A stretch of DNA of 64,000 bases. Source: Lacipirellula limnantheis (GTDB lineage Bacteria > Planctomycetota > Planctomycetia > Pirellulales > Lacipirellulaceae). Positions 1-7,932 of the stretch are shown here, piece by piece. A program made the translations under genes and the position numbers. Under the pieces are notes generated by a model. The model ran no database searches and was not told where the DNA came from. It worked only from the letters and a program-made list of their open reading frames with translations. The stretch lies in assembly GCF_007746075.1 (NCBI RefSeq), contig NZ_CP036339.1, positions 4,741,786 to 4,805,785 of the forward strand. The letters are read 5' to 3'. The number at the start of each line of letters is the position of its first letter. Within the stretch, counting starts at the first letter, position 1.

Positions 1-946
1 ACGCCGTGCCGAGGCTGCCGGAATCGAAGCCGCCAAATTCGATCCAATCGTTGGCAAATTCGACGTCGGCCGTCCAGAGGACGTTGCACGTACTGTAGGT
101 GCGTTTGAGGATGATCGCTTCCGTGCCGAGCAGCAGTCCGCCGAACGTGTCGGTGTTGAGGTAGTTGGACCTGACCGTACTTCCTGGCGTGACAGGGACA
201 ATCAGTTCTTGAAGGAATCGCCCTCGCACCGAACCGACGCGCCCGCCGAACCGGGTCGCAAATCTCAACTGCGGATCGCCTTGTCGATCGTCTACGACGT
301 CGCCCCAATACCAGCCTAACGCCAAGTTCACGCCGGCCCGTTTCACCTCCGTCAGATTGACGGAGAATGCGCCGACGACTGGGATCGGGTTGACCACGCC
401 AGCGGCGTTTGTCTCCACGCCGTTCAAGACTCGGTGGGTATTGCCCACGGCCGACAGATACCCGCCGCCGAAATCGAAGAACATTCGCCCCGGCGCCAGT
501 CCGGGGGCGAGCGGTTGCCGGAAGCCGCCATTGATCCCCCAGCCAAGCTTCTGACCGCCTTCGAGTAGGCCTTCGCCGACCACGAAATCGACGCCATAGC
601 GGAGATAGGGACCGGAGATCCAGCCGATCGGCATGTTGCCGTACGAATGGTCGGGTTGATCCGCCGGGTCGACGCCGAACGGTACATTGTAGGAGGGCGC
701 ATAGGGCGTACTTACCAACGCTTCTGGTTCGACGAGCGGTTGCTGGAGCGCCTGTTCGCCCTCAAGCGGGGATGAACTTTCCAGCGACTCTTCCGCTGCT
801 ACAGCGGCGGCAGAATTCTCGCCGTCGATGAATTCCAGCAGCGTCGCTTCTCCACGCGCAGCCGCCGACCAGCAGCAGGCCAAGCACCACGCAGCGAGCG
901 TGAGCAGTGACCGGCGCCGAATCCCGCTCGCCTTCCGGCGCAACAT
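1..946 (-). CDS. Outer-membrane beta-barrel-like protein, C-terminus outside window
   Basis: I translated this open frame from the minus strand; it runs off the left edge, leaving about 315 codons. The N-terminus has an Arg-rich stretch (MLRRKASGIRRR), a hydrophobic core (LLTLAAWCLACCW) and an Ala-rich likely cleavage region near residue 30, so a Sec signal peptide is likely. An acidic, low-complexity linker follows. After that come aromatic and Gly-rich segments typical of planctomycete porin-like barrels, such as GPYLRYGVDF and GRMFFDFGGGYL. I chose the ATG at 946 because it directly precedes the signal peptide. An in-frame ATG at 1018 would add 24 residues, and neither has a clear Shine-Dalgarno. 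The family is not named with certainty; a role in the outer membrane is inferred from composition. Confidence 0.7.
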   Translation of the reverse strand, partial: MLRRKASGIRRRSLLTLAAWCLACCWSAAARGEATLLEFIDGENSAAAVAAEESLESSSPLEGEQALQQPLVEPEALVSTPYAPSYNVPFGVDPADQPDHSYGNMPIGWISGPYLRYGVDFVVGEGLLEGGQKLGWGINGGFRQPLAPGLAPGRMFFDFGGGYLSAVGNTHRVLNGVETNAAGVVNPIPVVGAFSVNLTEVKRAGVNLALGWYWGDVVDDRQGDPQLRFATRFGGRVGSVRGRFLQELIVPVTPGSTVRSNYLNTDTFGGLLLGTEAIILKRTYSTCNVLWTADVEFANDWIEFGGFDSGSLGTA

Positions 947-1123
947 GGGGTTGGAGCTGAGCACGATGAGAAATGTCCGACGAGGCGCATGGCTGGATCG
1001 CTGGCAGCGCGATCTCATGCGTTAGTTCGACGCCGCGCGTTGGCGGAGTTTAGCGATTCTGGTCTCTTTGCCAGCTAGCGTCGCCGGCGCCAAAGCCGAC
1101 GTTACCGCCGCCAAAGTCGCCTG

Positions 1124-2572
1124 CTAAGCAGCGGCAAGGTTTCGCGGCTGTAACCGGCCGGATCCAAGCTCAGGGTCCGCCAGCAGTTTGCGGCGCTCGG
1201 TGAGGAGGTGCCGGGTATCGGCGACGAGCGTCAAAATGCCGATTAGCGCGTCGTCGCCATCGAGTCTGCCGTTGGCGTAATCCTCGATCACCTTCTGCTT
1301 CACTTGTGAGAGCCGCGATTCAAGATACTCGAGGAACTCGCCAGGCAGCGTCGGCGCCGACTCGTCGAGTTCGTGGCCTTGAAGCAGGCGTTCGATGCGG
1401 TCGATTTGCCGGAGATGGACGTCGGGTTGGACGGCTCGCAACCCGCGTATGAAACTCCACAGCGCCAGGCAACCGGCGATGGTCGCTCCTGCGACGCTGA
1501 GGGCGTCGGTCGTTGGGCCAAGTATCTCGTCGAGATTGAGCGGTCGCCGCGCTCTGAGAAACGCGTCCGACCCGGGGTGGACGGGAAACTCGGGATTCGC
1601 ATTCGTGACGTCGAGGTTGACCCGCGTATGCGCGGCGACCGCGTCGGTCATCGAGCGCAGCGCGTCGAAGAGCGCACTCGTGGAGACGTCCTTGTTAGCC
1701 ACCAGCATCAATCGCAGGCCGATTGTTTCGCAATCTTGCGATGGCGTCGCAGGCTGGATTCCATAGGCAAACGCGGGAATGGAGACAGCCTCGACGCGAT
1801 CGTTGCGCAAGTGGACGCGTTCGCCGGAATGGTTGCGACGGCTGTCGAGGTGGAGCGCGGTGGCGAAGGGGAGCGGCACGAGTCCGTACTCTCCGTCGCG
1901 CACCAGCTGGTCGACCAGTTCCGAAGGCATCGAGTCGACGACAAAAGCAGCATCCGGCAGTCGCTCACGGAGTGCGATCTGTTCAGCCCCAGCGGCTGCA
2001 CGCCAGGCGAGGACCTGATTTAGGAGCGTTGAGGCTGCGTGGCGTTCAGCAACGAACTCGGGGGATTCGTCGGCGGAGTCTTCCATCAACCCGGCGAGCT
2101 GCAGCAAATCCTCAGCGAGCCGCGTGCCGTTGGCGCCGGGCTCTCCGATTGACACACGGCGGCCGCGCAATATTTCCAGCGAGGGCGTTGGATCCTTTTC
2201 GAGCAATTCGCGGCGGACCAGCAAGTGGAGCGGCTCGACTCCCAGCGTCGCCACTTGACGGACGTTGCGATATTGGGCCGTCGGCAAGCCGCCAAGAATT
2301 AGCCCCAAGTCGAGTTCGCCCGCGTCGACCGCATGGCAAATCTGCTCGGAATTGGTGCCGCTGCAAACGTTCACCTCGACGTGACCGCTGATGCCTGCGG
2401 CGATGCGTTGGGCCATCTCGGTGCGCAGGGGGCAAACATTGCCGCCGCTGAGCGTCAGCCGTACGGGAGCCCCGCAGTAACAGCGGCAATAGTTAAAGGC
2501 AGCGACGCTCAATAGCGTCACGCCGAGAAGTCCGCCGCCAATCGTCCACCAACGCTGATGAGTGCGCATCAT
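1124..2572 (-). CDS. TAXI-type (TRAP) solute-binding protein with membrane anchors
   Basis: The 482-residue product starts with a hydrophobic segment (about residues 11-28). It continues as a TAXI/NMT1-like periplasmic binding fold: LTLSGGNVCPL near the start, EICHAVDAGELDLGLI-type strand-helix pattern around 95-110, and RGRRVSIGEPGANGTRLAEDLL around 155-175. Family members bind small organic acids or amino acids for TRAP transporters. A second hydrophobic segment lies at about 358-376, followed by a tail of about 105 charged residues, so the binding domain seems tethered at both ends. No TRAP permease gene is adjacent. A GAGG sequence a few bases upstream supports the ATG at 2572. The ligand cannot be predicted, and a sensory rather than transport role is possible. 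Confidence 0.75.
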   Translation of the reverse strand: MMRTHQRWWTIGGGLLGVTLLSVAAFNYCRCYCGAPVRLTLSGGNVCPLRTEMAQRIAAGISGHVEVNVCSGTNSEQICHAVDAGELDLGLILGGLPTAQYRNVRQVATLGVEPLHLLVRRELLEKDPTPSLEILRGRRVSIGEPGANGTRLAEDLLQLAGLMEDSADESPEFVAERHAASTLLNQVLAWRAAAGAEQIALRERLPDAAFVVDSMPSELVDQLVRDGEYGLVPLPFATALHLDSRRNHSGERVHLRNDRVEAVSIPAFAYGIQPATPSQDCETIGLRLMLVANKDVSTSALFDALRSMTDAVAAHTRVNLDVTNANPEFPVHPGSDAFLRARRPLNLDEILGPTTDALSVAGATIAGCLALWSFIRGLRAVQPDVHLRQIDRIERLLQGHELDESAPTLPGEFLEYLESRLSQVKQKVIEDYANGRLDGDDALIGILTLVADTRHLLTERRKLLADPELGSGRLQPRNLAAA

Positions 2573-2695
2573 CCGACCTCACGCCCTTAACGCTCATGGC
2601 ATCCGCCATTTACAGGAAGGTGCGGAGGGTAGCAATTGCTAGCAAGCGCGTCGACGGCGAAATCTGGGCGGGAAATTCGGCGGCGTGAAGCGCAG

Positions 2696-3499
2696 CTACG
2701 CCCCGAGAAACCACCTCACAATCCGGGGATTGAAGTCGTCGATGCACTCCCAGTGGAAGGCATGCCCCGCAGCCTCGTAGAGGTGCAGTTCACAGCCCGG
2801 AATGCGGGCGGCGATCTCTTGAGCCATCCAAGGGGGCGTGAAAATGTCGCTTTTCCCTCCGATGACCAGCGTGCGGCAGGCAACCCGCTGCAGATCTCCC
2901 CATACGTCGTGCGTAACGCAGGCATCGGCCTGAGCCTCTAACGCGTGAAGCGGCTGGGGAGCGGGCTCTTCGGCGGCGAGTCGTCGACCATCCATCAGGG
3001 TTTCGTAGCTGGCGTCGTTGTCCCAGTACGGCTTCGCGAAGATCAACAGCTGGAGGTAACGGACGAACTCGGCAGCGGTGAGCTTGGCCTTGGCCACGCG
3101 CAGATGTTCGAAGACGTCGCGGGCGTAGCGATCGCAACGTGCCCATGGACACATGAGGACGGCGCTCTCGACTCGCTGCGGGTGACGCAGCATGAGTTGC
3201 TGAGCGATCGCACTGCCCATCGAGCAGCCAATGACGCGCGCACGTTCAATACTCATGGCGTCCATCAGGCCTGCGTAGTCGTCCGCCATCATGGCCGAGG
3301 TGTACGGGCCTGACGGCATGTCGCTCTTTCCGACGCCCCGGTTGTCGGCCATGATGCAGCGAAAGTGACGTTTCCAGAGCTCCACGTGGTTCGCCCAAAC
3401 GCTGCCGGGACCGGTGATGCCCATGATACAGATGAGGGGCGGGCCGTCGCCTGCCTCTTCATAGTAGAGTTGGATGCCATTGGTTGCGACGTAGGGCAT
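2696..3499 (-). CDS. Alpha/beta hydrolase
   Basis: A 267-residue alpha/beta hydrolase fold protein, the usual size for the family. The nucleophile elbow is G-C-S-M-G with Ser93. The likely acid is Asp218 (GGKSDIFTP) and the likely base is His246 (YEAAGHAFHW). The oxyanion region MGITGPGSVW follows the first strands, and the DNRGVGKSD motif after strand 4 is typical of esterase and lactonase-like members. There is no signal peptide, so it should be cytoplasmic. It sits upstream of and co-directional with two TIM-barrel proteins. The substrate is unknown; 3-oxoadipate enol-lactonase-like or generic esterase activity are the closest guesses. No strong ribosome binding site is visible before the ATG. 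Confidence 0.9.
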   Translation of the reverse strand: MPYVATNGIQLYYEEAGDGPPLICIMGITGPGSVWANHVELWKRHFRCIMADNRGVGKSDMPSGPYTSAMMADDYAGLMDAMSIERARVIGCSMGSAIAQQLMLRHPQRVESAVLMCPWARCDRYARDVFEHLRVAKAKLTAAEFVRYLQLLIFAKPYWDNDASYETLMDGRRLAAEEPAPQPLHALEAQADACVTHDVWGDLQRVACRTLVIGGKSDIFTPPWMAQEIAARIPGCELHLYEAAGHAFHWECIDDFNPRIVRWFLGA

Positions 3500-3561
3500 A
3501 GCGTTGTTTCTCGATCGGGTTATCGCGCAGACATTGTTCGACGACCGGTTAGGAAGGGGTC

Positions 3562-4386
3562 TCAGGCGAGCGCTGGGATCAGGACTTCCTGAATCCAGCG
3601 ACCGTCGTGCAGGGTGACGCCATCGGGATCATCCACGGCGGCTTCGGCCTCGTCTTCGCAAATGATCCAGCCGGCGTAATTCCAAGACTTGAGCCAGCGA
3701 GTCACGCCGATCAAATCGACTTTGCCGGCGCCCATCAGAGCAAACTCAGGCGCCCCATCCCAGTCTTTGAAATGGACATGATTGATTAGCGATTGCCACT
3801 GCTGCATGGTCGCGAGCGGATCCATGCCGCCATTGATGATGTGGCCCACGTCGGGCGTCCAGCCGGTGACGGCGCGGTCAAGGCCGTTCAAGATAACTTC
3901 GTAGTCTTCGGCGGTGCGATTGATCGACGTCGGCGGCGAATTGGGATGGAACGAAGCATCGACGCCGCGTTCGGCTGCCCGCAGCGAGACCGCGTTGACG
4001 TTGCCGACCAGGTTTTGGCGCCGCTGTGCTAGGTCATCTCGGCTAGTCGGCGCCTGCACCGTGCAGAGCAAGGCGCCGGGGAATCGTTGCAGCAGGGCAA
4101 TAACGCGATCCGCTTCGATGCGCTCTTGCTCGGTCTCCAGCGGGTAGTTCCAGGGCAGGACCAAAGCAATCGCCGCGAGCTCGATGCCGTGCGATTGGAG
4201 AGACGCGGCCAGTCGAGTAGGGTCGCTCAGATCACCCATCCAGAAGTGGATCGGTTCAATTCCGGTCAGCCCGGCCTGAGCGGTGACGTCGATCATGTGA
4301 TCGAGTCGATTGGCATGAGTGGCGCCGCTGCCGCTCATGAACCAGGTGTAGCATTCATTGCCAAAACGGAAGGGCAAGGTAGTCAT
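3562..4386 (-). CDS. Sugar phosphate isomerase/epimerase-like TIM barrel
   Basis: A 274-residue protein of the xylose isomerase-like/AP endonuclease 2 TIM-barrel superfamily. Candidate metal ligands are spaced as expected: Glu44 (GIEPIHFW), His147 (SFHPNS), Asp179 and His182 (TPDVGH), His203/His205 (NHVHFKDWD) and Glu244 (WIICEDE). Proteins of this type epimerise or dehydrate sugars and inositols (IolE/IolI-like). No signal peptide is present. The gene lies between an alpha/beta hydrolase and a second TIM-barrel protein on the same strand, which suggests a small carbohydrate or polyol catabolic group. The exact substrate is not deducible. Confidence 0.88.
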   Translation of the reverse strand: MTTLPFRFGNECYTWFMSGSGATHANRLDHMIDVTAQAGLTGIEPIHFWMGDLSDPTRLAASLQSHGIELAAIALVLPWNYPLETEQERIEADRVIALLQRFPGALLCTVQAPTSRDDLAQRRQNLVGNVNAVSLRAAERGVDASFHPNSPPTSINRTAEDYEVILNGLDRAVTGWTPDVGHIINGGMDPLATMQQWQSLINHVHFKDWDGAPEFALMGAGKVDLIGVTRWLKSWNYAGWIICEDEAEAAVDDPDGVTLHDGRWIQEVLIPALA

Positions 4387-4461
4387 CGCTGGCAGGCCTG
4401 GCTCGCTGTAAGAGTGAAAAGAGAAATGAGCAGGATGGGCGTCGGCTCCGACTGCTTTCGC

Positions 4462-5505
4462 CTAGTCCGGTTTGGCGGTTCGCGATGCGTGATCGACGAC
4501 CTTGACGAGTAGTTGCAGAATACGATCCCACGTTTCCGCCGCCTCCAGCGTCTCGTTCGAGATCATGCAGCCGTCCCAACAGATATGTTTGATTGCCGGG
4601 CGAGGCACGCCATCGGAATCGAGCAGCCATAAGCTGGCGCACTTCACCACGTCGAGTTTGCCGCGCGGATCATCGGCGCGACAGTGTCGGCCCGTCTTAT
4701 CATGCGAGCCGCTGCCGAAGACGGTGCCATCGCTTTGCGCGATGTGGACATCGAGCGTCCACGGGCCGAGCGCCCGCGTCATCGTGCTGTAAGCAGTCCA
4801 GAACTCGTCGGCGTCGTAGCCATCGCTCAGCAGGCGATGTTCGGGAGCGTTGTAGCCCAGCAAATAGAGATAGGTATGCGCCAGATCGGCCTGAAAACCG
4901 ACCAACCCGGGTCGATCCACGGCTTCCAGCAATTCGGCCATGTGGCGCCACGAGTGCATGCCGGCCCAGCAGATTTCGCCCTCGGCCGCGAGGACCTCGC
5001 CGCAGCCGTCGGCAATTCGTCCCGCCTCGCGAAAGGTGTCCGCGATGCGCCGCGTGTGCTCGCGAGGGTTGGCCGCCCAGCGCGTCGGATTGTCGGCAGA
5101 GTCAATCCGGACGGCGCCGTATGGTCGCACGCCCCGCTCGCGCAGCCGGCTCGCAAAGCGGCAAGACTTTTCGACGGCCGCCAGGAAACGCTTGCGCTCG
5201 GACGCATCTCCCATTGCACTTCCGCCGCCAAGGTCGCTCCAGACAGGCGCCACGACCGACCCGCACACGAGTCCATGGGCCTGTAGCGTTTCGACAATGC
5301 GATTGAGCTCGTCGTCTCCTCGATCCATGTCGACGTGGGGCGCGTAGAGCGACAGATCGACGCCGTCGAACCTCACGTCGCCAGCCGTCGAGGCGCGCGT
5401 GAGATCGAGCATTCGCTCCAGCGAGATTGGGGATTGATCAGTCCCGGGGACCTTGCCAACTAGCCCCGGGCCCATGGCATTGTGGAGTTTCCAGTGGATC
5501 GCCAT
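4462..5505 (-). CDS. TIM-barrel xylose isomerase-like protein
   Basis: A 347-residue TIM-barrel protein of the sugar isomerase/epimerase superfamily. The frame opens with DGVDLSLYAPHVD-type strand motifs, then a Glu in AAEGEICWAGMHS, QADLAHTYL carrying an Asp and His, and LDVHIAQSDG, all likely metal ligands. The frame is open up to a TTG at 5538, but I chose the ATG at 5505 because the fold begins right after it (MAIHWKLHNAMG) and the extra residues are Ala/Ser-rich filler. It is co-directional with the TIM-barrel gene at 3562-4386, 75 bases away, so the two probably act on related substrates. The chemistry is unknown. Confidence 0.85.
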   Translation of the reverse strand: MAIHWKLHNAMGPGLVGKVPGTDQSPISLERMLDLTRASTAGDVRFDGVDLSLYAPHVDMDRGDDELNRIVETLQAHGLVCGSVVAPVWSDLGGGSAMGDASERKRFLAAVEKSCRFASRLRERGVRPYGAVRIDSADNPTRWAANPREHTRRIADTFREAGRIADGCGEVLAAEGEICWAGMHSWRHMAELLEAVDRPGLVGFQADLAHTYLYLLGYNAPEHRLLSDGYDADEFWTAYSTMTRALGPWTLDVHIAQSDGTVFGSGSHDKTGRHCRADDPRGKLDVVKCASLWLLDSDGVPRPAIKHICWDGCMISNETLEAAETWDRILQLLVKVVDHASRTAKPD

Positions 5506-5635
5506 CGAGTCTGCGGCAGCGGAGGCCGTCCCTGTCAACTTGGATGCGGAAAGTCAGGTAAGACGGTACTCGATCGTCGCTCCGATTGCCAGTAAAAGTT
5601 CGATCAGCGTGGTTGGGCTCGCAACGGGGGCCGGC

Positions 5636-6163
5636 TTATGCCGCCCCAAGCCCGAGCATCCGACGCCAGGCGCTCATCTGTCCCAGATGCATCATCACAT
5701 GTCCGCCGGCGTAAAACGCGTGCAAGGACCCCAACGTGGGAAAAAGCTCCGTCGACCGACCGCCGCTCGTATTCGGCCGGCGGAAGACCTCATCGTGAGT
5801 CGAGCGCAGCGTCGTGAGTGCGGTTTGGTACCCAGCGAAAAAGCGTTCGACGATTTCATCCTGCGGCGGGTAGATCGATCCCGACGGGTCGTCCTGGCAT
5901 TGGGAGTCCTTGGAGAAGACCTGAACAAATCCTGCAGATGGTTCGATCGCGGCCGCATCGCCCCCCAGTTGATTGACGACAATCGGTGCATAAATCGAGA
6001 GATGGCCCAAGATGAACGCACCGTGATTGGAACAGACGGCCACGCCGCCGGGCGTCGCCCAGCGAGCGAACTGCTGGGGTTTGACGTCGACTAAGAGTCG
6101 GCGGGCATTGTTGAGCGCCAATTGCAGCGAATCGGCGATCATCGTTCCAACGACATCAGACAC
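5636..6163 (-). CDS. DinB-like family protein
   Basis: A 175-residue four-helix-bundle protein of the DinB/YfiT type, which usually binds a divalent metal through three His residues. Candidate ligands are His47 and His54 (NHGAFILGHLSIY) and the His pair in the C-terminal HVMMHLGQM motif, a hallmark of the family. I chose the GTG at 6163 because an AAGGAG Shine-Dalgarno lies six bases before it. The longer frame to 6358 lacks such a site and its N-terminal part looks non-coding. Family members are thiol transferases or stress-induced proteins of unclear function. It is on the same strand as the TIM-barrel genes, 130 bases away. Confidence 0.82.
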   Translation of the reverse strand: MSDVVGTMIADSLQLALNNARRLLVDVKPQQFARWATPGGVAVCSNHGAFILGHLSIYAPIVVNQLGGDAAAIEPSAGFVQVFSKDSQCQDDPSGSIYPPQDEIVERFFAGYQTALTTLRSTHDEVFRRPNTSGGRSTELFPTLGSLHAFYAGGHVMMHLGQMSAWRRMLGLGAA

Positions 6164-6612
6164 GTCAGACTCCTTGCGAACGGGTGGAATGAAAGCGATC
6201 TGGCGTGAGTGATCCTGGTGAACTCCACGGCCAACATGGGAAGCAGTAGAGTGAACGACGCCGTGAATGGGAAGCATCGGGCAGCATGGCTCGTCGTTGC
6301 ACGGGAGATCTCTCGCCCAAGCCACTGAATTCCCCCGATACCCGGTGGGTACTCGCATAATCGCGCGGCAGGACAGATCGCCGCCCGACCAGGCTCCGAG
6401 CGGTGCTCGACGGGATTCGGGCAGCGGGCTCGCCGAGATCCAGCGCAGATCGTCTAGCTAGCAGTCCAAGCGCCAGCTGACTTTTCGGTACGGGCAATCT
6501 GGTTTGACTGCACAAAGTTTAATGATCCCCGGTCCCCGCTCTCGATAATGTTGATGGCGATTCGCTTCGCCTGTAGTGAGCGTTCGCCCATACCACTTTT
6601 CAATTCCGCCGA
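6164..6612. other. Intergenic region without a recognised gene
   Basis: No convincing coding sequence is visible between the divergent DinB-like and BBP7 genes. Short frames here lack ribosome binding sites and family motifs. The promoters of both flanking genes must lie here, but I see no clear consensus. Confidence 0.6.
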
Positions 6613-7932
6613 ATGTCGCTTCGACTTCTTGCTGCCGTCTTGTTCGTCTCCCTCGCCACGATGGCGGTGATGCCGAAAAGCTGCGCCCAATCGAGCGATC
6701 GACCGATTGGCGGCGAGAGTTCAGCTAGCGAACCCTCGTCCGAGGCGCCGCCCTCGGCAACGATTGCGCCAAGACCGACCGCCAGTTTGCTTGAATATTA
6801 CAACAAGCAGCAGAGCGAATCGCTAGTCGACGCGCCCGACTGCGCCGCTGCCTGCGAACTACCTTCCTCTGGAGCTAAGTTCTGGGTTAGCGCCGAGTAT
6901 CTGCTGTGGGGCAGCGAAGGGATGTATGTTCCCGCCCTGGTGACAACCAGCCCGACAGGAACTCCTTCAGGCATTGCCGGAGTGATCGACGCGGAGGATG
7001 CCGACACGACCATTCTGAAGGGCGAATCTCACTTCAACGACGATGTTCGATCGGGCGGACGCTTCGCACTCGGAGCTTGGCTTGATCCCGCGCAGCAAGA
7101 CAGCGTTGCTCTCACGTACTTCTTCATCGGGCAGGGATCGGCAGGTTACCACGTGAATCCTGCCGACAACGCGATCATCGCTCGTCCCTTTTTTAACGTT
7201 TCCAGCGGCGAACAAGATGCCCGTTTAGTCGCCTACCCGAACTTGGTTGAAGGAACGGTCGACATCATCGCTCAGAGCAGCTTCCAAGCGGCGTCTTTCG
7301 AGTATCGTCGACAAGCGGACCGCTCCGGCCGATTTAAGGTCAATTGGCTGTTCGGGTATATGTTCGCGCAACTAGACGAGAACGTCACCATCCGCGACTC
7401 GACGGTTTCGCTCTCCGGCGTCACGCAAGGGACGGCAATTGATCTTTACGACGCCTTCGACTCGAACAACTCCTTCCATGGCGCCTCGCTCGGACTCTCG
7501 GCGCATGAGGAATTTGGCGAACTTTGGACCGGGGACGTCATTGCGAAGGGATCGCTCGGCGGCGTCGCCAGCCGAACGAAGATCTCGGGCCAAACGGCCA
7601 CGACGCTCAACGGCGTCACCACGACGAATGCCGGCGGCCTGCTCACCCAAACCTCGAATCTAGGCACGCACCGTGACGGCTACGTCAGTTCGGCGTGGGA
7701 GCTAGGACTCAAGCTGCGCCGCCGACTCACGACCAACACCTCGCTAACGCTCGGCTACAGCTGGTTTCTCCTGAGCCACGTGGAGCGCGCCGGCGAACAA
7801 ATTGACCAGGGCGTCAATGTGACGCAGATCCCCCCCGGCAACCTCGTGGGGGCCGCACGACCGGCCTTTCCGGGAGAGAAATCGAGCTTCTGGACGCAGG
7901 GACTCAACTTCGGCCTGGAAGCTCGCTTTTAG
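6613..7932 (+). CDS. BBP7 family outer-membrane beta-barrel protein
   Basis: A 439-residue protein with a signal peptide (about residues 1-26, ending near SCAQS) and a Pro/Ser-rich linker. The planctomycete BBP7 domain then begins at KFWVSAEYLLWG (about residue 92). It continues with the family's Gly-rich strand pattern GGRFALGAWLD and YFFIGQG, and ends in LNFGLEARF, a typical barrel-closing strand with a C-terminal Phe. Alternating hydrophobic strands fill the rest. The location is inferred to be the outer membrane and the function is unknown. Its stop codon overlaps the stop of the convergent giant gene by four bases. The ATG at 6613 has no evident Shine-Dalgarno. Confidence 0.88.
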   Translation: MSLRLLAAVLFVSLATMAVMPKSCAQSSDRPIGGESSASEPSSEAPPSATIAPRPTASLLEYYNKQQSESLVDAPDCAAACELPSSGAKFWVSAEYLLWGSEGMYVPALVTTSPTGTPSGIAGVIDAEDADTTILKGESHFNDDVRSGGRFALGAWLDPAQQDSVALTYFFIGQGSAGYHVNPADNAIIARPFFNVSSGEQDARLVAYPNLVEGTVDIIAQSSFQAASFEYRRQADRSGRFKVNWLFGYMFAQLDENVTIRDSTVSLSGVTQGTAIDLYDAFDSNNSFHGASLGLSAHEEFGELWTGDVIAKGSLGGVASRTKISGQTATTLNGVTTTNAGGLLTQTSNLGTHRDGYVSSAWELGLKLRRRLTTNTSLTLGYSWFLLSHVERAGEQIDQGVNVTQIPPGNLVGAARPAFPGEKSSFWTQGLNFGLEARF

